This document shows positions 1 through 12,415 of a DNA stretch of 64,000 nt, piece by piece. How positions within the stretch are numbered: the stretch's first letter is position 1; every line of letters starts with the position of its first letter. Below the pieces are notes generated by a model, which worked only from the letters and a program-made list of their open reading frames with translations, was not told where the DNA came from and did no database searches. The translations under genes and the position numbers were made by a program. Origin of the DNA: Pochonia chlamydosporia 170 (lineage: Eukaryota; Ascomycota; Sordariomycetes; Hypocreales; Clavicipitaceae); assembly GCF_001653235.2 (NCBI RefSeq), contig NC_035790.1, forward strand, positions 4,340,001 to 4,404,000. Reading direction: 5' to 3'.

Positions 1-1
1 C

Positions 2-436
2 GAGCAACATGTAGCAATAATAGCGGATGGAAGCGATCCCGACTTCTCACATGGCGATTTCTCCCGTCGACTTCAGCAAATGGGTGTAGTACAACCAAAT
101 CCAACATTCTCCCCATCGTCAACAGCCAAAACACACATGCGACAAGAATTGAGCGATACACCAAAGTACGCATTATCTAGTCATAATGCTACGTTGTCGG
201 TCCTTGAAGCCCGTGAATTCCTTCAACAGCAGGCAGATGATGACACCGCCAAGGTTGGTCAGACGAGAAGCCATGGCAGAAGATTTGTGGATATGAGGAC
301 GTTGATCGATAGCTTGAGACTGAGAGACCAGGGCGTTCCTTACACGGCAATCGAGGAACGTCTGAAACTCCAGCCGGGCACCCTCGGAAGACTTGGTCGT
401 CGTGGCATTCTTGCGCACCTCTCGAAAGCCTTGTAA
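2..436 (+). CDS. Helix-turn-helix fungal protein, 3' end (5' partial)
   Basis: The frame is open from the first bases of the window to a stop at 434-436, so the gene probably starts outside the window; an internal ATG lies at 80. The last 60 residues, roughly from RRFVDMRTLIDSLRLRDQG to the terminal LSKAL, read as two or three amphipathic helices with a GVPYTAIEERLKL segment typical of a compact helix-turn-helix. The same arrangement occurs in small uncharacterised fungal proteins annotated only as HTH proteins. The upstream part is polar and looks disordered. DNA binding is inferred from the fold alone. No target or partner can be named. An antisense ORF over the same bases is a shadow. Confidence 0.6.
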   Translation, partial: EQHVAIIADGSDPDFSHGDFSRRLQQMGVVQPNPTFSPSSTAKTHMRQELSDTPKYALSSHNATLSVLEAREFLQQQADDDTAKVGQTRSHGRRFVDMRTLIDSLRLRDQGVPYTAIEERLKLQPGTLGRLGRRGILAHLSKAL

Positions 437-2653
437 ATCCTGTCTTTGTTGACATACGCGGATTCGAGACCACAAAATCAGCCACGGGGGGGTGTGAAGA
501 CGAAAGTAAACTCATCACCAACACGACTTGGGGCAATGTTCTCATGGACAACATATTCCGCAGCTCACAATTCCTCAGGCACGAGGCCGCCAGAGAGAGG
601 CCGTGAATCACCCAATGCACGTCAGCCTCAGTCGTCATGCCGCTATCACCATATGTTACGCCAACGAGGCGAAACCTCGATATGACACTCATATTGGTAA
701 ATTTGATGTTGACCTCACCGGGCGGTTTAAATGCCGTTACCACCAGTGCAGTCGTCTGGGGGTGCTTTGAGCATGCAAGTCGGAGGAAGTAGCAATATGT
801 TGACACTCTTCCGACACTCCCTCCACTACGAAAGACCAGTGCGTGTCATGATGGTGCTGGCATTGTTTAGCAGCAACGCAGCAACGGTTTGGTACCCATA
901 CCCATGAAGTAAACTATGATATAGCTGGCCATTTCCTGTAAACTTCAGAAGAAAAGTTAAAGCTTCTTACATTATCTAACTACCGCTGGGTTGTTTATAT
1001 AGCCTCGTTTTCTGCAGTGTTCGATGCAGACAGAACACGCACCGTCATATATAATTGCTAGCGAACATTGAATGCAAATTGTCAGCCGACCCGGTGTCAG
1101 CCAACCTAGCAAGGTCCTCTCTATAGTGTAGTGTATTTAACTATACTTACTAGGTGAGACAGCTACTTTAGAAGCACGTAGACGCTGGTGTCTTTGATGA
1201 TAACGCATTCCAGACGGGTAACCCATTGGTTGATGCTATCTGCCAAGACGAAATTGCATAAGGCGAAGCACTTTCCAGGGACGGGACTCCTCTGATTAGC
1301 ATGTTCGGATCGTAAACGTATCCTCCGGCGGGAGAGCAGGTTTATGGGCTAGGGCTAAATCGTCAAGTATATGATGCTTACAGGAGACGAGCCACTCGGG
1401 GGTTGTCTGAGGTGCAAGGATTCCAAGGTGCTGTGAAGTGCCTCAGTGCTATCTTCTGGTGGGCTCAGTTTGACCTGTCCTAAATCGATGAGCTGGTCCG
1501 GTTCTATATCCGTCTTCACGAAATTCCCAGCACGGCCGTGCATATGGTCTTGCGATGCCACAGCCAGTGCTTCATTACCAGATCCACCACTTCATCGGGG
1601 CACGGTGATGGTAGTTACGAGGTTATGCATCCGAACTTCTGCGTATGGTGCCATGGTGCACACGACCACAAAGGTCTGTCAAATGAAAAATTACATCAGG
1701 TTCAATATATCTGATACTCCATCATCATAAATCCTCGTCTAAATTGCCACAGACAAAGCACCTTTATGGTCTACCCTGTATGCCGAAATGATGTTCGGTT
1801 GCTACCTGGTATATAAGATATTGTATTGCGTATCGGCACTTAGATTGCCATGATTCAACCTCCGCCCTTAGTCAATACCAATGGCCGGCCAAAATACCTC
1901 GTCAGGATACGGGTATGCCACCTCTTCGCGACAGCGAAGGTGCTGGATGTCCGTGTCCGGCCCTGCATGCGTAACGAGTCCGAAGGTCAGAATGTCATAT
2001 AATGGGAGGATAAGAAAGGTATGAGGTTAAATGATGGCCACGACTTCACCACGACAGACCGTAGAAGTCCCATCTGAAGCGCCAAATGTTGTACTGCAAC
2101 GGGCAGCGCTGTACCTCTTTCGCGAACACAGTACACTGGAAATTCGTAGAATGACCAGAACAAGTGGGAGAATACCCAGTCAAAATTCCATCATCTGCCG
2201 AAACTAATGGTCTGCATGTACATTCGGTCCTACTTCTCGGTCCACCACATGTACACAAGCGAACACGGGTTCAGCAGTGCAGCCTGTTCCCAGGTGAAAA
2301 CCAGGACCGGTGGTGGTAACAGGTACTGTCAAGCACGGTATCTTGGCACAGTTAACCATGCCGATCAGCCTACGAATTAGCCGCAACAATGCCCATCATC
2401 ACATTCTCAACGCATGCGTGGATGACGGCAAATGAGGCAACAGTCGCGGTCTTGTGGAAACCCATCAACCTGCGACGTCGCTCTTGATTCATAAAGAGAG
2501 CTTATGGGAAGCCCCGATATGCTACATCCCCAATGCGTATTCCAGTGCAGCGCTTGGTGCAAGCCAAACAATATCATGCTGTCTACTGGAATATTCCCTG
2601 GAATAGGAGGTTGCCATTACCGACCCGGACTGGCAATGGCGGGATCACCATTG
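437..2653. other. Gene-free stretch, 2.2 kb
   Basis: No ORF here has recognisable protein character. All are under about 100 codons, apart from an antisense shadow at the left edge. The base composition is mixed, with AT-rich patches near 1000-1150. One copy of the dispersed 11-mer AACATTGAATG lies near 1064. Otherwise I see nothing. Confidence 0.5.
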
Positions 2654-4793
2654 TCACGTCTTCTTTCTCCGCTTGCTGGTCGATGAGTTGGTAGCGGTTG
2701 GTATGACGGATGCGTCGGTGGTCGGGTCTGAGGTGGTAGGTGGCTCAGCGTCGCTGCTGAAGCCTTCGAAGACTTCTTCGCTATCTGCATCAGTCGCACC
2801 GTGCTCCTTCCCAGGAACCGTAGGCAAGGTACTTGTGGAGGGATCCTCAGTGTCCTCTATGGAGCGTTTTTTCGGCATCTCACCGAGCCGTCCGTCACGG
2901 CCAGCAATACCGTTGCTGTCGGAGTTCATCGACGGAGCTGGGGTGAACCAGGGAATTTTACCCCTCATAAAATCGTTCAACATCATTTTAGCGACGCCAT
3001 CCAAGTCAGGCTCTCCTCCACGAAGAAGGCGGCCGCTTTTCCTGGCAAGGAGCTCGAGAAGCTCAGTCGCATTTGTCCACCCTTTGAGATCATACGTCTT
3101 TTCCATGTGATGACGCTTTACCCTATCTACAAGCGCTGATATGTACTGCTCTGGATGCTCTACCTTCTCGACTCGGACGACGCCGCGGAGGACAAGGTCA
3201 GTAGGAGTATCAGTGCTTGATGGCGGTACAACGCCCGGGCAATCTATGAGGTATATTCTCTTCATAAGGCTCACATATTGCCAAACCTTAGTCTCACCAG
3301 GGATAGGGGCGACAGTGCAGACCTTCTTCTTCAGAAGAGTATTAATAATAGAAGACTTGCCAGTGTTGGGGCCCCCAATCAAACCAACAGATATCTGTTT
3401 CCTGTCGGCATGGAGTGTGGAGAATTGTCGTAATAGCTGAATTAAGGAGCCCTTGCCAAATGAATTGTTGATGCTGGCGTGAAAAGCCAATGTTGGATAT
3501 TCCTTGGATAAGCTTCGAACCCAAGCAGCCTAGTTAGGAATTAGCGCATAAACTTCCCAATAGTGGTAGAAACAAACAGATGTCTACAAGAGGGTATGTA
3601 TGTGTCGTCACTAAGAAATCTCCAGTTTGTGCTCCGCAGAGGATCATGTAGACTTCAACTCATAGACACATGGACCACCTCATGATAGTGCCAGAACGGC
3701 ACCCATCATGCCGTCAATATTGAATTGACGGCAGGCGAGAGTGGTATGATTAATATTCCAACACCGTAACAGACAACCTTCGTGAGAGAGAATGAAGGAG
3801 TCCTGACAAAGGACATTGGGATTGCACCACTGGTAAGAAGTGGCTCTGGGAAGGCTCTGGGAAGGGAGTTGCCGTCTGGGTGGCGGCGGCGGGTGTTCAG
3901 TACGGGACTTACGGCAACGCTGGTTGGGACAAGATCACACTTGTTCAACACAAAAATTAAATGTTTGTGTGGCGCCTCTTCCTTGAGATATTTCTCAATG
4001 CTCCGGCATCGGGTTCCGACGGGATCGCGAGCATCCAGGACATGGATAACGACGTCAGAGGAATCGATAACTTTGTAGAGCTCATTCCAGATACGCTTAC
4101 TCTGGCCCTTGTCGAAAACTGGCTCAATAGCCATGGTCACTTGGCGCTCCTCTTCATCTTGTCCAGACAGCCCGCTGAGAAGTCTGGCCTGCTCCAAACG
4201 ATCCTGGTACGAGTCCATACTCTTCTCCGTATCCCCAGCCAGATCCGTTAGGCTGCTAACATTGAGTTTAACTCTTTTGCGCTGCGCCCTTGGCCCAAAT
4301 ACTTCAGCAAAAGGCGAGGTTTCGACGGTCATCTTCGCCTTATGCTGTTTGATCCCATTAGTGTCCTGACCATCTCGAATTAAACTCATAGGAAGTTTGT
4401 TCGACTTGAGGAGGACTTGGTAAGGATCTTTTGCCTTCTCAGCCATAGCATCCCGGAACGCATTGAGCGTGTCCTGTGACACAACTCGGGTATTTGTGAA
4501 CCATTTTCGATTCGGCTCGATTCGAGCATCTGGGACGTCCCGAGATTGGTAAGAGGCGGCCTTGGTTATCTTGCCTTCGGCATTTCTCTGCGCCTTCCCC
4601 TCCTTATACATGTTCAAGGTCTTGACCTTCTTCGCATTGCTTACGCGAGACAGTTAATTGGTATGCTCGACACGGTGTTGGGGAGTAGTACATACCGATA
4701 AAAGTTTTCGCCCTTGACGCGCACATTTGCGAGGCCATCCCCTGTTTTGCCCTGGCGGACTCGCCGGTTGGCCTCTTTCTTTCCCGTACCCAT
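2654..4793 (-). CDS. NOG2: Nucleolar GTP-binding protein 2 (60S ribosome assembly GTPase)
   Basis: Three exons: 4793-4696, 4639-3913 and 3529-2654 (566 aa). Nog2 is a circularly permuted GTPase that acts in the nucleolus and nucleus on pre-60S particles before export. The permuted order is visible: G4 NKCD (about residue 266) comes before G1 GGPNTGKSS (about 326-334) and G3 DCPG (about 368). The N-terminus [16 protein letters not shown] and the block [17 protein letters not shown] are typical of the family, and a basic tail ends in KRRKKT. The family usually has GYPNTGKSS and NKCDLVPTW; here they read GGPN and PTS, two unusual substitutions. Intron 2 is long for this contig (383 bp) and contains a strong hairpin. 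The gene is divergent from mS26 across about 320 bp. Confidence 0.93.
3709..3733. repeat. Perfect 10-bp stem hairpin inside NOG2 intron 2
   Basis: The arms TGCCGTCAAT (3709-3718) and ATTGACGGCA (3724-3733) are exact reverse complements separated by a 5-base loop. The hairpin sits in the 383 bp intron 3530-3912. No protein frame is needed there, because the Nog2 sequence joins exactly across the intron. It could be part of an intron-hosted structured RNA, but convincing C/D boxes are not visible. Confidence 0.6.
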
Positions 4794-5110
4794 GGTGACC
4801 AAAGCCCTTCTGGTTGGGAAAAGATCAGTTGATGTTGAAGTAGAAACGAACTGGCCGGATTTTTTTTTTTTGGGATGAGCCCAATTTAAACCTGATTCGC
4901 TGCCTGCCCCACCTCCTCATATCTACCCGCAGCAAACCTTGGTAACCAAGCGCAGGGCATTGTTCAGACTGCTTAGGCTGGCTTCGGAAGGAAATAATCC
5001 GCGTCCAGGCAATGGCACCAGCATTTTTCCAAAGCCCGTGTCTCCAGCTCCTGTTGTGGAAGCTCCCAAATTCTTCACCTCAACAGATCACCACGATTTT
5101 AGCAGAAATC
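4794..5110. promoter_or_regulatory. Divergent promoter region NOG2 / mS26
   Basis: This is the only sequence between two divergent start codons. It contains a run of 12 T at 4860-4871, a poly(dA:dT) tract of the kind that excludes nucleosomes in fungal promoters. Co-regulation of cytosolic and mitochondrial ribosome functions is possible but is inference. Confidence 0.4.
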
Positions 5111-6025
5111 ATGTCCTTTAGCGCCCCCGGGCCGTGTTTTCGTGCCCAAGCACAGCGAATGCTCTCAATTTCGCGCATGAGTTTCTCATCTTCCTCAGCT
5201 CGGCCCAATCGTGTACCGCCCGAGTCACCATCGTACATTCGTCTACCTACCCCCCCACAGTCCGACGAGGCCAGACCTCGTCGAGTCCGTGGCCATCTCC
5301 CAATACCACGTGAAATATTTCCTCGCGTGGAAGGCAATAGGAAAACTCAACCAGAATATTTGCACAAGACAGCGCCGCGCTCGACAAAGTCTGCTCGCGA
5401 AGCAACCACGGCAGCCCAACAATGGAAAAAAGCAATGGCAGAGAGCAGACGTACTAATCTGAAGGAAGGTATAGATGCCCTCTGGATCCGACGGCAAGAT
5501 ATGGATAAATCCCGAGACGAACGTGTGAGCCGCAGGTTTTACAAACACAACAAAGCCAGCGCGGCTCCAGAAAGGGAGGACGACAGATTCACTAGACCTA
5601 CTGTGTTGGATGCCATTATGGATACGAAGGTGTATCCTGATCCGGCTCGATTTGCTCGTGCCGATAGGAGCCGCACAAGGGTACTTGCAAGAGAGACGGA
5701 GAAAAGAGAGGCTCGGAGGGATGCCCTTATGGAACTTTATACAAGCGCCTCACAGTTCATTGTTCATGAGAATGAGCTGAAGGCGAAGATCGACGAAGTC
5801 TTTGCGGAGGATTACTTCCAGAAACGGAGTCAAGAGATCCATCGACATGGGATGACTGAGAATATGTGGGGTTCCTATGGCAAACCACCGTCCATTGCCA
5901 ACATGATGGAGACTGCCACTGGGGGCTCGACAAAGGTCATGGAGGCTGACCAAACGGAATCTGACCGCTCAGTAAAGAGACAAAAGAGAATAGCAGAGGA
6001 TTTGACTGGGGGCAGGATGGTCTAG
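5111..6025 (+). CDS. PET123: Mitochondrial ribosomal small-subunit protein mS26 (Pet123-like)
   Basis: Single exon, 304 aa from the ATG at 5111. An upstream in-frame ATG at 5012 would add 33 residues. The shorter start is preferred because it begins with a Ser/Arg-rich, acid-free segment that looks like a mitochondrial presequence (MSFSAPGPCFRAQAQRML). The body is helical and highly charged, with an HLPIPREIFP block, many Arg/Lys and a coiled-coil-like region around residues 190-240 (RVLARETEKREARRDALMEL). That is characteristic of the fungal mS26/Pet123 proteins of the 37S mitoribosome. The yeast protein is of similar length (about 320 aa). The role is structural, in mitochondrial translation. 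Identification is by recalled family resemblance. Confidence 0.75.
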   Translation: MSFSAPGPCFRAQAQRMLSISRMSFSSSSARPNRVPPESPSYIRLPTPPQSDEARPRRVRGHLPIPREIFPRVEGNRKTQPEYLHKTAPRSTKSAREATTAAQQWKKAMAESRRTNLKEGIDALWIRRQDMDKSRDERVSRRFYKHNKASAAPEREDDRFTRPTVLDAIMDTKVYPDPARFARADRSRTRVLARETEKREARRDALMELYTSASQFIVHENELKAKIDEVFAEDYFQKRSQEIHRHGMTENMWGSYGKPPSIANMMETATGGSTKVMEADQTESDRSVKRQKRIAEDLTGGRMV

Positions 6026-6326
6026 TTGTCTCGTGCTTTGTATATTGTATGTAGTATCTGCCGTGTTCCTAAACTAGCTGTAATAATAGGTCTCTTCTAA
6101 GCCACTGCATTTCGAGACTCGAAATACCGTGACCAATCAAAATGATTCTATATAGGAGCCCACCGCCGGTCATATGCCGTGTGCTAGTCGAATACAAGTA
6201 CCGGCGCTGAAGCAAATGCATCGCTGCGTTGAATGTCGCCTTCGTGGAGTATGTACCGATTCGAGTGTCCAGCGAAACCTGGAAAGAGACAATACTGTGG
6301 CTACAACACATGAAAAGTCGTCGCTT
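6026..6326. other. Convergent 3' spacer
   Basis: This is about 300 bp between the stop codons of mS26 (+) and the ABCG transporter (-). No coding signal is seen; it is presumably shared 3' UTR and terminator sequence. Confidence 0.5.
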
Positions 6327-9300
6327 CTATCGTTTCTCCACCAGAAGGAAGTGCATCGCAATGTATGCCATGACGATAAAGGTTATGGCAAAAACGCCCA
6401 AATTGCGAACGTCCGACCACAAAGCACCATTATCGAAGCCGAAGGAGCTCAAAATTGCGGCACCAGGTACTGTGATGTCGAGGCCATATTTCTTGTCAAC
6501 AAGTGTGAGCTCAACCACTTCGTTCACTATGAGTGACTCAAAACCATAGTGAAAGATTGATAATGTCTGGAGCCATAGGGCTCCGGGGGGTGTTGCGTCG
6601 TGATTAAGTAAAAATCCTGCAAACAGAAGGCTGAAAAGCATAATCAAGCTACCGATCAAGTTGGCAACTCCGCCGTTTTTGCATAGAATGCCGACGAATA
6701 GGCAGATGGCAGCGGCAGCCAAATTAAACAGGACTAGAACCAACAAAAATCTGAAGAAATGAGCTGAGTCGGGAACTAGCCCAGTCATTGGATAAATAAT
6801 TGACCCCATTAAAATTGGTGGAACAATTCTCAACGGAATTATGTCAAATAAGACTTTGGCCGCAAAGTAGGTAATTGGCGAATAGTACCCGTTTGCTCGC
6901 TCACGTAGGAACAGAAGACGCTCCGTTGAAAAGACATTTAAGCTCGTAAGAGTGCTGAATCCGAATAGAGCAAGAAGAAAGAAAAAGAGACCTAGCCGGT
7001 TCTGAAAGCCTGGGATATCATCTGTTAGACCGTAGAAGAGGTATCCTGAGAAGACGGCGAGGATTATGGCAATTGCGTAATGGGTAAGCATGAGCATCGG
7101 ATCTCGATAGAGATTTTTCCACGTTCTTTGAGAAAGAATGATAAACTGTCCCACGTAACCGACACGGGCATATCCACGCCCTATGACACCAATACCAAGG
7201 CTGGGTCTATCATCAATATAGCCATTGGCATTTGAGCCATTGGTCTCAGCTGCGATCGTCACAGCCTGGCGTATTTCTTGATGAGTCGTTTGCGCTATTT
7301 TGGACCGAGAAAATGCTTGCGTCATGAGATCAAGATCAGTGACCGAGTTTGCTGTTGCTGCCGGGGGTAGATCGTGAGGATCGTCTCGAGTTTGTGAAAG
7401 CAGCGCGTTTGTGGGATTTAACTGAAGCTTATAATTGCCTGCCTCCTCCCCACCAGCGTCAGAGGATGCCGTGGTGTCTGCTGTTTGCTTACGTCGAGTA
7501 AATAGCTCGCGTTCTTGCCGTTGGCGAATTGAGTCTCGTCGAAAGTTTCTGGGTCTAGGAGATGGTGACAGTTCTCCGACGCTGTCTTCACCTGTGCTAT
7601 TCCCCGAAATACTTGCTATTGATTTCACTGCCTTTGTGCTGCTGGGACCGACACTAGCCGCATCTACTGCAACACCCCCGTCATCGGCCGAGACGCTTCG
7701 ACCAGCATGCATCGTGAGGTCAACAAGGTAGTCGGCGATGTTGAAACCTTGTGGGCATTCGTATCCTATGGAGTCAAAATACGGCTGGCATTCGGCAAAT
7801 GGGCCAGAATAAACTGCTTTGCCCTGTGCCAACAAAATAAGGCGGTCGAACAGGGCCACAATATTAGACCGAGGTTGGTGGATCGTGAATATGACCGTTC
7901 TTTGATAACTCTTCGCAAGGGTAACAAGACATTCGACAACGTTGTACGCGTTAAAGGCATCCAATCCGCTGGTAGGCTCATCAAGAAAGAGAATAGAGGG
8001 ACTGGTGACCAGCTCACAGGCTATACCAACCCGGCGCTTCTCACCACCAGATATACCACGCCCTTTGCCCTCCTCGGACCCAATCAGCGAATCGCGAATA
8101 TGGTAAATGCCCAGTTCTTTTTCTACCTCGAATACTCTTTGCTCCTTCACCGCGCGACTCATATCACGGGGCAATCGCAGAAGAGCGCTGTTAAGAATTG
8201 TCTCGTGAACAGTGAGTGTTGGGAGCATTGTGTCCTCCTGGTCAACAAACCCAACAACCTTTTTGTACTCTGAGCTGCCGACGTTCTCACCATTCACGTA
8301 GAAAGTGCCTTCTACCGAGCCGCGCTTGTTTTTACGAGCAAGAATATCCAGAAAGGTTGTCTTTCCCGCCCCAGAAGCGCCCATGATTGCCGTCACCTCA
8401 CCTGGATGACAAACACCCTGGATACCACCCAGGATACCCTTGCCACCTAATTGATATGAGACATTCTCAAAATACAGAGTAGCGGGTTTATGCTCAGCCA
8501 TGAGTTTGGTTGCTTCATCGTCGGAGTCCTCCAGGCGAATCGCACCATACCTCAACTTTCGGCGTGAGAGAACCCAGGTCATGATAATGACAGCCACAAC
8601 AAATAGTGCACAAATAGCGATGACTCCAGCAATAAGAGGCGTATTGATTTGCTTCACCGGCCTTCTGTACCCTGGAACCTGGGTCTCATGCAAGCATTCT
8701 CCGGCCTGACAATCAAGCAGGATGCTAGAGTCACCAATCAGGCTGCGAATAAGTTTGTCCATCTCTGGCTCTTTAAAGGCGCAGTCGTGAGCACCACCAT
8801 TCTGTTGGGTGCACTGGAAGCCCCCAGGGCCGCGAATTGCCTGGTCGAGAAAGTCGCTTAAATCTATTGAGCCATCCTTGCCGCACAACATGCGTTCTGA
8901 GATGCAACTGCAGCGTATCTTGTCGCATTTGTAGGACGTGGTGTTTTTGGTTTCACCAAACTCGGCACTGGAGTCGCAATCGCTCAAGTGGCAATAAAAC
9001 GATTCCACAGCATCGACCCAGACTGTAAAGTAGCGGATTAGTTTTTGCTAGTAGATAACACTTAGGAACCGGCCAATAAGGCCCTTTGTTTGGGGCAGAT
9101 GAGATCCAAGACGTACACTGGAAGTCACAGGTTTTTTCTTCTTTCTGACAGGAAAAGGTGACCTCGGGTCGTTGTTCGCCGAGAAGATCCGTGATCTTCC
9201 TGTTAGTCACCTTGCAAAGTTGGTGGTTTTGATGTATGACCTCGCCGTTCTGATAGCAGACACCTCCTTTCCCGGTTTCTACCATCGCGTTGCAAGCTCT

Positions 9301-9805
9301 ATTGTCTGTGCAGACATTACAATTGATCCCGGTCCACCCTTCGTCGCAATCGCACGTTTCCCCAGAGCGCATTTGTCGATCTCGACCCTTTGCTAGGGAA
9401 CCACAAACTAAATAAACATATTCATTAGCGTATGATCAGGCGCCTCAAGATGAATACAGAGATCTAGGCGGTAAAAGTAGCACCTACGTGGTTGAAGGCA
9501 ATCGTCGCCACCGAAGCCTGCCGGACAGTCACACTTCCCATTGAACTCGTTGCAGCCAGCATACTGAGCACAGACGTGGGATGGAAGAAGACAGTTGAAG
9601 CTGCGGGTAGTTAGAATTAGAGACATTGCCATAGCATCGGTGGAACTTACCAAGGAGGACAGTTAGGAGGCCTGTCATCCATCAAGGCGAGTTTAGACCG
9701 CAGTATGTCAATATCTTGATATGAGGAGTTCCTGAAGGCTAGTACTGCTGAGGGAAGATAAACCATAGCCCCAAGAGCCAAGCTTCTCCATAGCGACGGA
9801 GCCAT
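6327..9805 (-). CDS. ADP1: ABCG (WBC/PDR-like) half transporter with EGF-like N-terminus, Adp1 type
   Basis: Four exons: 9805-9651, 9600-9488, 9407-9117 and 9022-6327 (1084 aa; yeast Adp1 is about 1050). A signal-type hydrophobic segment ([15 protein letters not shown]) is followed by a cysteine-rich region with EGF-like motifs ([25 protein letters not shown]) to about residue 300. Next come one membrane span (about 316-338), a nucleotide-binding domain with Walker [10 protein letters not shown] (about 400), signature ISGGEKRR (about 510) and Walker [13 protein letters not shown] (about 530), a long Ser-rich linker, and six C-terminal spans from about residue 830. The order NBD-TMD defines ABCG half transporters. 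The cysteine-rich part should be lumenal or extracellular. The substrate is unknown. Confidence 0.93.
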
Positions 9806-11129
9806 GGCTGCCAGAACAAACATGCAAAAGGGTTGCGGGCGCAGGAATTACAAGACGAAGGCCGCTCGTGGTGTTTGGTCGTCGAAGGCCAAGGTGACAA
9901 CTTGGGGACCTTGACGTCGTCACTGGCAGTGGGTCTGGCCAAGTTAAGGCAACAAACAGGCAGCACGTTTCACAGCTGGGGACCAATGTTGTGGACTAGC
10001 GGCAATGAGAACGTCAAGTGATCTTGGGACCCCCAATAATCACAGAACCATGCAATGTCACCACTCCTATGTACGGAGCATGGAGAATTCAGTCCTGGGA
10101 CTTTCGACCCACACTGACAGAAGAACGGAGAAGGCCACTACGCTGTGACAGTTACCACACTCTACCCCTGCATCCAGGCCATCGGGATTGAATGGGGAAA
10201 GGGGACATGTCGAGATGTGGCAACCTTGGACGACTTGGGAACAATGTGAGGGACATATACGGCTCACTGCGCCATGCGCCTGGATAGAGTGGGAAGTGAT
10301 AAGTATTTGGCTAATCAAAGACGTAGCAGCATGCGGCGTAACGTGCACTTCAATTGTTAACTTTGAAGTGAGTGATGAATATCCTTATATTTCACTTTGC
10401 ACACATGGCCGACCTACGGACTGTATCTATGATGTTGAGTTGCTGGACTTCACCATCAGGGGTAAAGGCAAGGGCTTCTGAGAAATTTGCAACATCTTAC
10501 GCTCAAAAGCAGAACGTTGACATTCAAATTGGCCCTGGCCCTGCCTCACAAGCCGGTTCATTGCCTGACACATGGTTAGCCGGATTTTGGGCTTTTGTTC
10601 AATCAAGCCTGAGACGGAGAGAATCAGCCCTGTGTTGGCCAGCGCGGCAGTATGTGCCAGTCTTTACTACCGATACTATTCCAGCGGTGGACAATATTTC
10701 CTCAGCCAAAAACATCTCGCCTTTTAGCTTGAAAATTATGTGGGATGCGTCCATGGTCTTGGTAAATTTCTCCATGTAGGTGCCACATGATCAGCATGTC
10801 ACTATGTGTGGAGATGCTTGGCGGATTTCAGCACCATAACCTGCCCTCTTAACCTCAGGTGAAAGGCGCGCCTTTTTCTGGAGCGGGAACAAACATCCCA
10901 GAAAACCACGGCCTTTACCTTTCAATAATTTGGACCCTAATCAGAGCTTGGGCATGCCATTTTAACGTACTACTTTGGATAGATGTGGATTAGCATCTAA
11001 ACCACGTTCGTCTCATTGCAGACTGATCCCGACAACATCACTTGATTATTCCGCCTTGTTTTTGCGAACTGGGATTCCTGGTTCCAATTCAACCCTACTG
11101 CTTTCGGATATACCTCCTGGTGTGTCATA
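9806..11129. other. Divergent intergenic region ADP1 / aminotransferase, 1.3 kb
   Basis: Short ORFs here (for example 10188-10481 and 10372-10779) have no recognisable protein character and no sensible splice partners. This is presumably the promoter and 5' UTR of both flanking genes. Confidence 0.5.
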
Positions 11130-12415
11130 ATGGTACAATTCGAACGCTTTGAGGTGGAACAATGGATGGATGAGTACGAGACCACGCCGAACGTATTAAA
11201 TGTTGCGGAAACATGCTGCTCCTCAATTTCGATAGATGACCTATCTGGTCTTTCTGACGACAAGGAGAAGCCCGCACAAGTTCCGACATCTCACAGGCTT
11301 ACCTACGGGTCGATTCGGGGATCACTAGCCTTGAGGCAGAAAGTCGCGCAACTTTGTGGTGATGCCAATCGGCATGAGCTGAATGCGGATAATGTCATTA
11401 TCACGCAGGGTGCGATAAACGCCAACTTCCTCGTTTTGTATAGTCTGCTCGGACCAGGGGACCATGTGGTGTGCGTTTATCCAACATATCAACAGCTGTA
11501 TTCCGTTCCAGCTAGCCTCGGGGCCGACGTGTCCTTATGGAAGCTACGATCAAACTCACGCTATATTCCTGATGTCGGCGAGCTGCGTATGCTAATAAGG
11601 CACAACACGAAGGTTCGCGGCAAGCATTTGTTCCCGCCATCTCATATAAACGCAATCCGCTAAATCCTATTACCTAGATGATCATCATCAATAACCCGAA
11701 TAACCCAACTGGGGCAGTAATTCCCACCGTGGCATTGGAGGGCATTGCGGAACTAGCACGGGAGAAGAACATTATTCTGCTATCGGACGAAGTATACCGA
11801 CCTTTGTTTCACGATGGGCATAGGGGTCCCAACTCACCTCCTCCAGCTACCGCCTTGGACTACGAGAGAATCATTGTTACTGGGTCCATGTCGAAGGCAT
11901 TTGCTCTGGCAGGAATACGGATTGGCTGGGCCGCCTCCAGGGACCAAACTATAATGCAGACTCTTGCCGCTGCTCGAGACTACACAACCATCAGCGTTTC
12001 TCAACTAGACGATTACATTGCCAGCTATGCACTGTCGCTGCCGGTCAAAGACCGCCTACTACAGCGTAATATTGCACTGGCGTCGAGAAACCTTTCCATA
12101 TTAAAGGAATTTATCGACAATCATAGTGATATTTGCTCTTGGGAACAACCCTTTGCAGGAACCACAGCTTTCATTCAGTTTTGGGCTCACGGCCGACCAG
12201 TCGATGATGTATCATTTTGCAAAGATCTCTTAAAACAAACTCAGGTTCTGTTTTGCCCCGGTTCGCTGTGCTTCGGTGGTGGCAAAGACTTTGCTGGGTT
12301 TGTTCGAGTCGGATACGTTTGTGAGACCGCTGTGCTCCAGGAAGCATTGAAGAAACTAGACAAGTATGTAAGAGATGGCTGGTGGAGTAAAGAGATAGCC
12401 ACAGTTCGTGATTAA
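11130..12415 (+). CDS. PLP-dependent class I/II aminotransferase
   Basis: Two exons: 11130-11612 and 11678-12415 (406 aa). The fold-type I landmarks are all present: GPGDHVVCVYPTYQQLY, the substrate and PLP loop INNPNNPTGA at the start of exon 2, LLSDEVYRP with the PLP-ring Asp, the Schiff-base lysine in GSMSKAFALAGIRIGW, and a C-terminal Arg in FVRVGY. The length suits a complete enzyme. The intron (65 bp, ending ATTACCTAG) joins T-K to M-I-I-I-NNPNN in frame but uses a weak donor, GTTCGC. The amino acid substrate cannot be deduced. Neighbours (ABC transporter, protease) do not define a pathway. Confidence 0.88.

Noticed and set aside
189..806. 205-codon antisense ORF at the left edge
   Set aside because: It overlaps the helix-turn-helix gene on the other strand and has a random-looking composition with no motif.
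10188..10779. Two overlapping ORFs of about 97 and 135 codons in the ADP1/aminotransferase spacer
   Set aside because: No family resemblance, no splice partners, and their position is a divergent promoter.
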